A DNA stretch of 64,000 bases. It comes from Promethearchaeota archaeon (lineage in GTDB: Archaea > Asgardarchaeota > Lokiarchaeia > Sigyniarchaeales > SOKP01). The notes under the pieces were generated by a model. That model made no database searches, was not told where the DNA came from, and saw only the letters and a list, made by a program, of their open reading frames with translations. This document shows, piece by piece, positions 9,776 through 17,400 of the stretch. The DNA lies in the NCBI GenBank assembly GCA_008080735.1, contig SHMW01000011.1:23085-87084 (forward strand), given 5' to 3'. The stretch's first letter is position 1, and the number at the start of each line of letters is the position of its first letter. A program made the translations under genes and the position numbers.

Positions 9776-10273
9776 ATGAGTAAGGAAGTTATGGATGTAG
9801 GAGGATTATTGGATATAAACATGGAAAAAGGTATAATGATTTTACACCATTCTCGCAATATTACCGTTGGATTAGTAGCTTCAAAATCGTCAAAGTTACT
9901 GAGAGAATCTTTATTAAAATTTTCAATGGATTTTGAAACTAAATTTAAATTTGAATTAAATCAATCAATTAAAGAGATGAATGCTTATAGCGGTGCTTGT
10001 GAGCTAATCGAGAAATATTTTTCAAACTTTCCATATCGAATTTTTACAAACAAGAAACAACCCTTATTACTTTCGGGAAAATTTACTCAGATTCCTAAAG
10101 AATTGGACGAGAGGATAAAAACTACATTTCCTGATGAAAAAGAGTATGAATTCATTAAATCGGAATTACTTAAAGTTCCTCTCTATACTTATTCGGAATT
10201 TGAAAATTTATACAATGAATTACAAGATGAGATGAAAAAAATTCCTAAAAAAGAATTTCACTTTCTGGATTGA
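9656..10273 (+). pseudogene. Longin/roadblock-like protein lacking its N-terminus (probable broken gene)
   Basis: The track starts at ATG 9776, but the same frame stays open back to 9656 and encodes SEINEILFSGFINAVQ just before that ATG. This pattern (E-I/L-L-x-S-G-F-I-x-A) resembles the first helix of Asgard longin/roadblock-like small domains. No ATG, GTG or TTG exists between the stop at 9653 and 9776, so the conserved-looking helix would be untranslated from the annotated start. Downstream residues (GLLDINMEKGIMILHH, NITVGLVASKSS) fit the beta strands of the same fold, and the C-terminal half is charged and helical. I think this is a truncated or frameshifted gene. Family assignment is from pattern memory only. 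Confidence 0.45.
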
Positions 10274-10368
10274 GAAACCAATTGATATGATAATCATTTT
10301 TCAGTTTATAAAATACCAAAAATGTATAACTAAAAATCCGAAAATAATAATCAAAAAAAAAAAAATGA

Positions 10369-10818
10369 TTAGATTGGTTTAAAATATTCAATATCCGTGA
10401 TCTTTTTCTGACGTCGATCTTTAAAGACAGCTTCAACTCGCATACCCTTTTTAAATTTCTCATGATCAGATTCATTGATAATATGCACGAATCCTGTATC
10501 GGCACCGTCCAGAACAATGATTGCGTATCCAAAGGGCGGTTTTAAAGGCATAACATCGGTTGAGTGGTTGATAATTGTAAATCCTTCAACGGTTCCTTGC
10601 TTTCCTACTTCCGTCCACTCTTCCATTTTTTCAAAACACTCAAAACATACCATTTTTGGAGGAACATATACCTTTCCGCATTTTGGGCATTTCACACCCA
10701 TGATTTTATCTTCCTTTCCGATAGCTTCCATAAATCTCTCAACATAATCACCCGCTGTATGCTTATAAGGAACCTTAATTCTTCCTCTATATATTTTTTT
10801 CTCCTTTTCTTCACTCAT
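10369..10818 (-). CDS. DUF35 OB-fold / zinc-ribbon acyl-CoA-associated protein (cassette A, last gene)
   Basis: 149 residues. A rubredoxin-like zinc knuckle CPKCGKVYVPPKMVCFEC is followed by an OB-fold (TVEGFTIINHSTDV, GYAIIVLDGADTGFVHIINE). DUF35 proteins partner thiolase-like enzymes, for example ChsH2 with the Ltp2 aldolase, or the archaeal acetoacetyl-CoA thiolase/HMG-CoA synthase complex. It has a strong Shine-Dalgarno (AAGGAGGTAA). It lies 16 bp after the preceding DUF35 gene and ends cassette A. Confidence 0.9.
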   Translation of the reverse strand: MSEEKEKKIYRGRIKVPYKHTAGDYVERFMEAIGKEDKIMGVKCPKCGKVYVPPKMVCFECFEKMEEWTEVGKQGTVEGFTIINHSTDVMPLKPPFGYAIIVLDGADTGFVHIINESDHEKFKKGMRVEAVFKDRRQKKITDIEYFKPI

Positions 10819-10834
10819 TTTTATTTACCTCCTT

Positions 10835-11320
10835 TTATTCCTCCCTGATTATTTCAAAATACGGAATATCTCCTAAGGTCCCTTCCATCTCGTCTTTAAA
10901 GACTGCTTTCACTCTCTGACCGATTTTCATTTTATTATGGTCCTTTTCATTGATAAAATGCATAGTATAAGTATCTGCACCGTCTAATTGAAAAAGTCCA
11001 TATCCATATGGAAATGGTCTCATCCCTCCTGTTTGAGGATCTACAAATGGATAATTTACAACTGTAAAGCCTACTAAAGTACCAGTAGGAGGAACCTCAA
11101 CCATATCATCCGCAGTCATACGAACTACACATTCTGCACATACACCACGTGGAGGAAAATGCATTTTTCCACATTTAGGACATTTACTTCCAAGTAATTT
11201 CCGTTCCTTCTTAAGTGTATCAAAAAATTTTACCGATAATTTTCCTATCGCATATTTATATGGAAGGTCAGTCTTCCATCTTATTTCAAATGGTTTTTCT
11301 TTTTCATTTTTTTTTCCCAT
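10835..11320 (-). CDS. DUF35 OB-fold / zinc-ribbon acyl-CoA-associated protein (cassette A)
   Basis: 161 residues with the zinc ribbon CPKCGKMHFPPRGVCAEC and an OB-fold (GTLVGFTVVNYPFVDP, GLFQLDGADTYTMHFINE). It is a paralogue of the next gene. The Shine-Dalgarno GGGGTGA overlaps the stop codon of the upstream thiolase fragment, so translation is coupled. It probably forms a heteromer with the thiolase-like proteins of the same cassette, by analogy with characterised thiolase-DUF35 complexes. Confidence 0.9.
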   Translation of the reverse strand: MGKKNEKEKPFEIRWKTDLPYKYAIGKLSVKFFDTLKKERKLLGSKCPKCGKMHFPPRGVCAECVVRMTADDMVEVPPTGTLVGFTVVNYPFVDPQTGGMRPFPYGYGLFQLDGADTYTMHFINEKDHNKMKIGQRVKAVFKDEMEGTLGDIPYFEIIREE

Positions 11321-11327
11321 TTTTTAA

Positions 11328-12332
11328 TCACCCCGGTGGTTCATTGCCTAATATAGCTAATTCGGTCCATAATGAGCCTCCAAATCCCATCGCGAGCGCC
11401 TTTTCTGCATCTGGCACTTGTCGCTTTTCTCCCCGATCCATAACTTGTAACGCAGCTTCCGCTATTCGAACCAAAGCAGTTGCACCAATCGGATTAGTAC
11501 TTAAAACTCCTCCTGAAGGATTGACAGGTAATTCGCCGCCCATTTGAGTGATGCCTTCTCTGAGAATTTCACCACCTTTACCAGGTTCAGCAAAACCCAA
11601 AGCTTCGGTCCAAGATAATTCTGCCCAAGACGTTGGTTCATATACTTCTGCCACGTCTAAATCTTTTATTGGATCTTTTATCCCCGCCTTTTTATAAGCT
11701 TTTTTAGAGGCAAATGTGGCTGTGGGTAAATCATACATCTTATCATCGCATCCAAAGGTATAATAATGTGCAGTTGCAACGGAATGGAACCATGCTGGAT
11801 TATCTCGGATCTTTTTAGCTTCACTTTCTTTAGCATAAACCACGGCACATGCGCCCTCGCTTTGAGGACAACAATCGTGGAGTCGTAATGGGTAAGAAAT
11901 CGTTTGAGAACCCATTACATAATCCAAGGTAATATTAGGCATTTGTAAATGCGCAAAAGGATTATTCGCAGCATTACTACGATTTTTCACTGTGACCATT
12001 GCTGCTGTCTCAGGGCTCACATTATATTCATTCATATACATATTCGCCATAAGCGCAAGCGGTCCCAATGCACCTGCAAGGGAAGGGCGCTCCCACACAG
12101 GATCAAAAGCAGTAATGATACCAGTCGTTGCACCGCCTTCATTTAATTTCTCCCAGCCTACCACTAGCACTTTATCGTATATACCCGAGGCTACATTATA
12201 ATATCCACTTATCCCCAAGGAACTCCCCGTTGTACCACCAGTTGCGATTTTCACAACTGGTTTCATAAACCCGGGGGCAGCATCAATTCCACACCACATC
12301 TCTGAGAAGTTAATACCTTCGAAATGATCCAT
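11328..12332 (-). CDS. Thiolase-like protein, C-terminal fragment (cassette A, gene 2)
   Basis: The 334-residue ORF begins at MDHFEGINFSEMW, which in paralogues is about residue 54 and not an N-terminus. The missing first 53 residues are encoded immediately upstream (12357-12521), separated by 30 nt carrying an in-frame TAA. No Shine-Dalgarno precedes this ATG. The fold is SCP2-thiolase-like, but the nucleophilic Cys position reads ATGGTTGSS and the usual GHPxG histidine is replaced (NPSGGVLSTNPIGATA). A classical Claisen thiolase reaction is therefore unlikely; a retro-aldolase or non-catalytic role is possible. It could be made by re-initiation, read-through or RNA processing, or be a pseudogene. 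See findings. Confidence 0.75.
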   Translation of the reverse strand: MDHFEGINFSEMWCGIDAAPGFMKPVVKIATGGTTGSSLGISGYYNVASGIYDKVLVVGWEKLNEGGATTGIITAFDPVWERPSLAGALGPLALMANMYMNEYNVSPETAAMVTVKNRSNAANNPFAHLQMPNITLDYVMGSQTISYPLRLHDCCPQSEGACAVVYAKESEAKKIRDNPAWFHSVATAHYYTFGCDDKMYDLPTATFASKKAYKKAGIKDPIKDLDVAEVYEPTSWAELSWTEALGFAEPGKGGEILREGITQMGGELPVNPSGGVLSTNPIGATALVRIAEAALQVMDRGEKRQVPDAEKALAMGFGGSLWTELAILGNEPPG

Positions 12333-12336
12333 TTGG

Positions 12337-12363
12337 CATCTAACGTCGATAAGACGTTAAATG
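12337..12363 (-). repeat. Hairpin within a 30-nt in-frame interruption of a thiolase gene
   Basis: Read on the coding strand, CATTTAACGTC and GACGTTAGATG flank the loop TTATC. This gives an 11-bp stem with one U-G wobble; the inner seven pairs TAACGTC/GACGTTA are perfect. It makes up most of the 30-nt segment 12333-12362 that separates codons ...LIGN from MDHFEG... and contains the TAA stop (12357-12359). I saw no other copy of this palindrome in the window and no target-site duplication beyond 2 nt. Confidence 0.8.
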
Positions 12364-12521
12364 TTACCTATTAGAATAGCATCAATGTCTTTAGGCTCCA
12401 ATTGAGCATCATCTAAAGCCATTTTTACTGCTTCATAGACCATTTCGGGGATATTCACATCCCTCCGTTTACTTCTGAACTTGGTTTGTCCGATTCCTAC
12501 TATTCCTACTTTTTCTGGCAT
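12357..12521 (-). CDS. Thiolase-like protein, N-terminal fragment (54 codons, cassette A, gene 2)
   Basis: Too short for the ORF track. It encodes MPEKVGIVGIGQTKF...DAILIGNI and then TAA. This is a clear thiolase-family N-terminus matching the starts of the three paralogues (VAVIGAGMTLF, VCVIGIGHTDF, VAICGVSQSKY). The ATG overlaps the stop of the preceding thiolase gene as TAATG, so it should be translated by coupling. Joined to the downstream ORF after removing 30 nt, the product would be 387 residues, the same as the paralogue at 19440-20603. Alone it would be an incomplete Rossmann-like half-fold. Confidence 0.8.
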   Translation of the reverse strand: MPEKVGIVGIGQTKFRSKRRDVNIPEMVYEAVKMALDDAQLEPKDIDAILIGNI

Positions 12522-13678
12522 TACTTTTCACCTCCAAAAATTAATACACAATTGCCCTGAGAACAGATTCCATTCATCCCATTTGCAAGTCCGAGATTTG
12601 CATTGGGAACTTGGCGTTTTTCAGCTTTTCCCATCAATTGAAGCGCGATCTCTGCCACGCGAATTAATCCATTTGCCATCGTGGGATTACTTGAAAGAAC
12701 ACCACCCGAAGGATTTACGGGTATGGACCCGTTCATTTCAGTTTCACCGCTATCAATAAAATTGCCTCCTTGACCTTTCTTGCAAAAGCCGAGTGCCTCA
12801 TAACTCATTAATTCATGGGTTGAAAATGCATCATAGACCTCTGCCAAGTCCAATTCTTTCTTAGGATCTGTGATTCCCGCCATTTTATATGCTTCCTTCG
12901 CTGCTCCTTCTAATCCTATCAAATCGCTCATATTTCTATGTCCTAAGTAATATGCATCTGTACAACTTGCATAACCCTTTAACCATACGGGACTATCTGT
13001 TAACTCATTTGCCTTCTCTTCATTTGCTAATAACATTGCAACCGCACCATCAGAAAACGGTGGAAAATCTAATTCTTTCAAGGGAAATGCGACCATCGGA
13101 GAATTCAATACATCCTCTAAGGAGACCGCCTCTTGAAGATGGGCATAAGGATTCGATAAGGCGTTTTTTCGATTTTTCACAACAACCTTTGCCGCCTGCT
13201 CTTCTGTCACTCCATACTTAGTCATATACATATTTGCCATCAGCCCCGCCGCAGAGATTTGGTCAAGACCAAGATGTCTTTGGAAAAACGGGTCGAAAAT
13301 ACTATTATTGATCAGATATTGGTCACCCTCTGAACATTTAGTATGGGACACCACCAAGACGGTATCATATTCTCCGGAAAGCACTCGCATAGCACCATAT
13401 ACATATGCAAAGGCGCCATCTCCCGATACTCTTGATTCTGCCTTTCGTACGGATCCAACAGCATCTTGTATCGCCATATTTGCTATCGTTCGACCATCGT
13501 TGAAATCATTAGAGCTGGAAATGACACATCCAACATCATCATTGGTTATTCCCAATTGATTATGCAACTCTTTTACCACCTCAAATACAAGCTCCGATAT
13601 GGTCAATTCGATCTTTTCCTGCTCATATTTAGATTGTGAAACACCACATATTGCTACGTTTCCTTCCATGACTTTCAC
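12521..13678 (-). CDS. Thiolase-like (SCP2-thiolase superfamily) protein (cassette A, gene 1)
   Basis: 385 residues; intact thiolase superfamily fold with the N-terminal VAICGVSQSKYEQ and C-terminal VNPSGGVLSSNP. The position of the acylated cysteine reads RVSGDGAF (Ser), and the catalytic His loop GHP is replaced by SNP, so it lacks the usual thiolase residues. A second ATG three codons in is an alternative start. It is the first gene of a four-gene minus-strand cassette and overlaps the next gene by TAATG. It may act as a partner in an acyl-CoA lyase or aldolase complex with DUF35 proteins; the reaction is unknown. Confidence 0.88.
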   Translation of the reverse strand: MKVMEGNVAICGVSQSKYEQEKIELTISELVFEVVKELHNQLGITNDDVGCVISSSNDFNDGRTIANMAIQDAVGSVRKAESRVSGDGAFAYVYGAMRVLSGEYDTVLVVSHTKCSEGDQYLINNSIFDPFFQRHLGLDQISAAGLMANMYMTKYGVTEEQAAKVVVKNRKNALSNPYAHLQEAVSLEDVLNSPMVAFPLKELDFPPFSDGAVAMLLANEEKANELTDSPVWLKGYASCTDAYYLGHRNMSDLIGLEGAAKEAYKMAGITDPKKELDLAEVYDAFSTHELMSYEALGFCKKGQGGNFIDSGETEMNGSIPVNPSGGVLSSNPTMANGLIRVAEIALQLMGKAEKRQVPNANLGLANGMNGICSQGNCVLIFGGEK

Positions 13679-13754
13679 TTTTAATATATAATTTAATTTA
13701 TGTAATTTTGTTATTAATTGGAATTTATAGTAAATACTTTAATATGCAACTCAG

Positions 13755-13766
13755 AAATATTTAAAG
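13755..13766 (-). promoter_or_regulatory. TATA-like box for cassette A
   Basis: On the minus strand the sequence reads CTTTAAATATTT, about 85 nt upstream of the first thiolase start. It would place a start site near 13735 and a leader of roughly 55-60 nt. Based on motif and position only. Confidence 0.4.
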
Positions 13767-13890
13767 CTTTCATCCAGTTTTTATTTAATTTTGATCAAAT
13801 ATCATAGATTATCTAACAAATAATATAGGACGCTTGAATATCAGCTCAATTCTCACTAAACAGAACTTCTAATTTTGAATAAGGATTTTT

Positions 13891-13916
13891 TCAAAAACGA
13901 AAATCAAAAACGAAAA
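13891..13916 (+). repeat. Perfect 13-bp tandem duplication upstream of the crotonase gene
   Basis: TCAAAAACGAAAA occurs twice head to tail (13891-13903 and 13904-13916), followed by TTATAAATAAAC, a TATA-like sequence. The pair lies in the roughly 310-bp intergenic region between cassette A and the crotonase gene. It could be a paired binding site or replication slippage. Apart from the TATA-like boxes I see nothing else in this region. Confidence 0.6.
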
Positions 13917-13990
13917 TTATAAATAAACTAAGAATTAATGCTATTTCACCAGTCATTAGTAGCATTGAAAAACAATAATAACTCATTAAT

Positions 13991-14812
13991 ATGAATGTCG
14001 AAGATTTTGAAGATGTAAAATATGATAAAGAGGATAACGGTATTTGCACCGCAATGATAAGCAGACCAGAGAGGAGAAATGCGGTTTCTTATGTGACCTT
14101 CCTTGAAATATATACCGTATTAGAAGATATGGAACAAGATAAAAACGCAAAAGTTTTAATCATTACGGGGGATCCCAAGGGAAATGCTTTTACCTCGGGA
14201 GGTTATTTTGAACCAAATTTTTTCGAAAAAGTACATAAGGATATAAGGGCGGAAATTAACTTAATGGATATTGCCCAAAAGCGCACCTGCATGAGATTTT
14301 GGGAATTCTCTAAACCGGTAATCGCTGCAATTAACGGGATGGCAATTGGAGGGGGCATCTCTATGCCTTTAGCAGGTGCCGATCTGATCTATATGGCAGA
14401 AGATGCGTGGTTAGGGTTCTATTTTTCAAAACGAGCCATAATTGGAGAATTTGGGATGAATTTTCTTTTACCCTTCTATTTGGGATTCCAAAAAGCGAAA
14501 GAAATCCTGTATTTCGGAAAAAAAATAACTGCCAAACAGGCATATGAACTAGGTTTGGTCAATAAAGTTCTCCCTACAGATGAATTAATGTCTTTTACTC
14601 GTACACAGGCTTTAAAGCTGATACCGCCGAAAGCTCCTACTAAGTCTATTAACTTAATGAAAAAAATTATGCATAATTATTTTAGACCTATATTGGACCA
14701 GACTCTTGATTTAGAAAATCGCGGTTTAAGGAAAACGTTCCGTTCGAAAGATTTTAGAGAATCAATGAATGCTTTGAAAGAAAAACGAGAACCTCATTTT
14801 ATTGGAAAATAA
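13991..14812 (+). CDS. Enoyl-CoA hydratase/isomerase (crotonase) family protein
   Basis: 273 residues. The crotonase oxyanion-hole segments are visible: FTSGGYFEPN (in place of FSAGAD) and INGMAIGGGISMPLAGADLIYMAE. The region expected to carry the catalytic glutamates (FYFSKRAIIGEFGMNFLLP) keeps one Glu. The C-terminal ITAKQAYELGLVNKVLP is standard. Likely acts on 2-enoyl-CoA or as an isomerase/decarboxylase in a beta-oxidation-type route. Monocistronic on the plus strand, divergent from thiolase cassette A. Confidence 0.9.
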   Translation: MNVEDFEDVKYDKEDNGICTAMISRPERRNAVSYVTFLEIYTVLEDMEQDKNAKVLIITGDPKGNAFTSGGYFEPNFFEKVHKDIRAEINLMDIAQKRTCMRFWEFSKPVIAAINGMAIGGGISMPLAGADLIYMAEDAWLGFYFSKRAIIGEFGMNFLLPFYLGFQKAKEILYFGKKITAKQAYELGLVNKVLPTDELMSFTRTQALKLIPPKAPTKSINLMKKIMHNYFRPILDQTLDLENRGLRKTFRSKDFRESMNALKEKREPHFIGK

Positions 14813-15114
14813 AATATTTAGCTTCAGATTTTATCCCTTTTTATATTTGAAGATATAAATCTTTATAGTTTTATTTTATAAAAAGAATTATTTAGATCTG
14901 AGCTTACTATCTGGAATTAATTCAAAAATTTCTCATTTTCGTAATCTTTTCGATATAATCTTGGAATACTCTAAAGAGTGTGTTAATTTTATACTAAAAA
15001 CTAAAAGAATCAATAATAAACCATATTTATATGGAAATAACTTTCGATCTCGATCGATAAGATGAAAATTTATATAGGAAACTATCAATATTAATTGTTA
15101 CAAATTGATTAAAA
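14813..15114. other. Intergenic region, TATA-like sequences only
   Basis: About 300 bp of AT-rich DNA between the crotonase and ligase genes. I see no RNA gene or coding potential. A TATA-like element sits near its right end. Confidence 0.5.
15066..15078 (+). promoter_or_regulatory. TATA-like box for the acyl-CoA ligase gene
   Basis: AAATTTATATAGG lies about 50 nt upstream of the coding start and would give a short leader of 20-25 nt. Motif and spacing only. Confidence 0.45.
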
Positions 15115-16857
15115 GTGAAAAAAATGACACAAGAACAAACATCTAAATATGCCCAAAGATTTTGGAAAAAGAATTGGGACGAAGGATTGGAAGACTTAGC
15201 CTATGAGGAATATAATAAAACATTTCTTGAATTCATTTCACCAACTTTTCAAGATTTCCCCAATGTTATGGCGTATGCTTACTTAGGTATCGAACATACA
15301 TTCAGAGAACTGGATGAGTTCTCTAATAAATTTGCGAATATGCTCTTAGATCAAGGATTTAAAAAGGGAGATATAGTAGGAATTAATCTTCCCAATACTC
15401 CCGAATATCTCATTTCGGTAATTGGGACTCTTAAGGCAGGGTGTATAGTCTCTGGGATCTCTCCTCTATTATCTGCAGTACAAGTTCAATATCAGCTAAA
15501 TGATTTAGGGGCAAAAGACAAAAAAGTTGCTTTAGTTACTCTTGATGCCGCATTCGAAGCAAATATAATGAAGATCGCAAACAAAATTGAACGCACTGAG
15601 CTTATTATTACAACGAGTGTTGCTGGCTTTTTGCCAGGGTGGAAACGATTTTTAGGTAAATTATTGGGGAAAGTGCCAAAAGGGAAAGTCGTCCCTATCC
15701 CCGGGAAGACTGTATTTGATTTTCATAACGATGTATTGGCAAATTACCCCTCAATAAGTGTAAATGTTGATTTGACTCCAGATGATGTGGGATGGATACA
15801 ATACACAGGTGGAACTACTGGTCCGCCCAAGGGTGCGATGCTTACACATAGAAATTGTGTACATAATATAAAATCAGTCACTACATGGTTACATTGGAAA
15901 CGGAACCAAGGCATCTTGTTATCTGGGTTTCCAATGTTCCATATCGCGGGGCTTACACTGGCAGAAGCCGGTCCTTCATTGGCAATCCCCCAAATTTTAA
16001 TTCCAAATCCACGAGACACCGCCCATATTGTTGAAGAGATGAAAAAATATGATGTCACCAATTTGGTTAATGTCCCGTCTCTATATCAGATGTTAATGAA
16101 AGAAGAAGAATTCCAAGAAATGGATCACTCTAATTTAGGTATATGTATCTCAGCAGCAGCGCCTTTTCCCAAAGAATCTCAAGTTGAGTTGGAAAAAATC
16201 ATCGGAAAAGAAAAACTATTAGAACTTTACGGAATGACAGAGACCTCCCCTGTTAGTACGATGAATCCAGCGAGAAAAGAGAAAAAGCTTGGAACTGTAG
16301 GAATGCCATTTTTAAATGTAGAATGCAAAATCGTTAATCCCCAAACCAATGAATTAGTTCCCATTGGAGAAGCGGGTGAAATATGTATCGGTGGCCCATT
16401 AGTTATGAAGGGATATTATAATAAACCAGAAGAGACCAAAAACGCGATTGATTCAGATGGTTTCATGCATACGGGGGATGTAGGTATTATGGACAAAGAT
16501 GGATATATTCGAATTGTTGATAGGACAAAAGATATGATAAACGTGGGAGGATATAAAGTATTTTCGAGTAAAGTTGAGGATGAACTATCAAAACACCCCG
16601 CCATTGATATGATGGCATTAATCGGCATTCCTCAGCCAGATAGACCGGGTTCGGAAATCGTCAAGGCCTATATACAAATCCATCCTGATTATCAATATCA
16701 AAGTGAAGACTCATTGAAGAAAGAAATCTTGGAATATGCTAATGAAATATTGGCTCCGTATGAAATTCCCAAGGAGATCCAATTCACAAAAGAGATTCCC
16801 CTCACGGCCGTAGGAAAAATTGATAAAAAAGTTCTTCGAAAAGAAGCAAGTGAATAA
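15115..16857 (+). CDS. AMP-forming acyl-CoA synthetase (fatty acid-CoA ligase type)
   Basis: 580 residues from GTG 15115; ATG 15124 (MTQEQTSKYA) is equally likely. All core adenylation motifs are present: the P-loop-like YTGGTTGPPKGAMLTHRN, LLELYGMTETSP, HTGDVGIMDKDGYIRIVDRTKDMINVGG and the C-terminal lysine in TAVGKIDKK. It activates a carboxylic acid to the acyl-CoA via acyl-AMP. The surrounding thiolase, crotonase, BKACE and acyl-CoA dehydrogenase genes point to fatty- or organic-acid catabolism; the chain length preference is not visible. Confidence 0.93.
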   Translation: MKKMTQEQTSKYAQRFWKKNWDEGLEDLAYEEYNKTFLEFISPTFQDFPNVMAYAYLGIEHTFRELDEFSNKFANMLLDQGFKKGDIVGINLPNTPEYLISVIGTLKAGCIVSGISPLLSAVQVQYQLNDLGAKDKKVALVTLDAAFEANIMKIANKIERTELIITTSVAGFLPGWKRFLGKLLGKVPKGKVVPIPGKTVFDFHNDVLANYPSISVNVDLTPDDVGWIQYTGGTTGPPKGAMLTHRNCVHNIKSVTTWLHWKRNQGILLSGFPMFHIAGLTLAEAGPSLAIPQILIPNPRDTAHIVEEMKKYDVTNLVNVPSLYQMLMKEEEFQEMDHSNLGICISAAAPFPKESQVELEKIIGKEKLLELYGMTETSPVSTMNPARKEKKLGTVGMPFLNVECKIVNPQTNELVPIGEAGEICIGGPLVMKGYYNKPEETKNAIDSDGFMHTGDVGIMDKDGYIRIVDRTKDMINVGGYKVFSSKVEDELSKHPAIDMMALIGIPQPDRPGSEIVKAYIQIHPDYQYQSEDSLKKEILEYANEILAPYEIPKEIQFTKEIPLTAVGKIDKKVLRKEASE

Positions 16858-16867
16858 AACTTTAAAT

Positions 16868-16888
16868 CTATTTTTTTTTTATTTTTGT
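16868..16888 (+). terminator. T-rich termination signal after the ligase gene
   Basis: A run of ten or more T residues begins about 10 nt after the ligase stop, typical of archaeal intrinsic termination. No hairpin is required or seen. Confidence 0.4.
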
Positions 16889-16926
16889 TAATATCGCATT
16901 ATCATTCTCACAGTGGTGAGTGAAGA

Positions 16927-16940
16927 GATTTTTAAATATC
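16927..16940 (+). promoter_or_regulatory. TATA-like box for the small membrane protein
   Basis: GATTTTTAAATATC lies about 65 nt upstream of the ATG at 17003 and agrees with the TTTAAATA-type boxes seen elsewhere in this window. Confidence 0.4.
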
Positions 16941-17002
16941 TCTGGAAGAAATACAAAAATGATGGATAAAACTTTGACAAGAAATAGTATTGGAGGGTGG
17001 CT

Positions 17003-17206
17003 ATGAAAAAATCGTGGAAATTCATTATCTATACTATTTTATTCGTATCTCTTTATCTTATTTTTGAAATTTTCTTGGATATCACAATTTTTCCTCGCAA
17101 TGAAGATCTAGTCGTTATTTTTGCCTTTATCCTCTTTCTAATTTTACGTCTTTTAATAGTGGCTATATTTATCTATTTATTTTATCGAAATTATATAAAA
17201 GGGTAA
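17003..17206 (+). CDS. Small two-helix membrane protein
   Basis: 67 residues. I chose ATG 17003 rather than the track's GTG 16997 because GGAGGG (16992-16997) is a good Shine-Dalgarno at the right distance. Two hydrophobic helices (IIYTILFVSLYLIFEIFL and VIFAFILFLILRLLIVAIFIYLF) are separated by a short polar loop, and the ends are basic. No family recognised. It sits between acyl-CoA ligase and BKACE genes, so an association with that metabolism is possible but unproven. Confidence 0.65.
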   Translation: MKKSWKFIIYTILFVSLYLIFEIFLDITIFPRNEDLVVIFAFILFLILRLLIVAIFIYLFYRNYIKG

Positions 17207-17400
17207 TTAATTTTTATTTCAATTTATTTTTACGCAATATTCTGCCTTTTTCTCCTTCTCAATTTTTATATTAATACGAAATCGAATATGAATGGTGATA
17301 ATTTTTTTAAAATTTAAATAGGTAGTCAGAGAATATTTTATTTAACATATATACAAATAATTCAAATATTTGTAAATCCAAAAATAAAGAGTGAGAAAAT

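Noticed and set aside
11215-11547. 110-codon plus-strand ORF
   Set aside because: Antisense to the DUF35 and thiolase fragment genes; no motif.
12333-12362. Canonical bulge-helix-bulge intron in the thiolase gene
   Set aside because: I tried pairing CAUU with AAUG across the junction and with GAUG inside. Neither gives two 3-nt bulges separated by 4 bp with a supported outer helix. The interruption stands, but this mechanism is not supported by eye.
12333-12362. T4 gene 60-like programmed ribosomal bypass
   Set aside because: No matching take-off and landing codons flank the 30 nt in frame; the only Asn-type landing codon (AAT) is out of frame. Kept only as a remote option.
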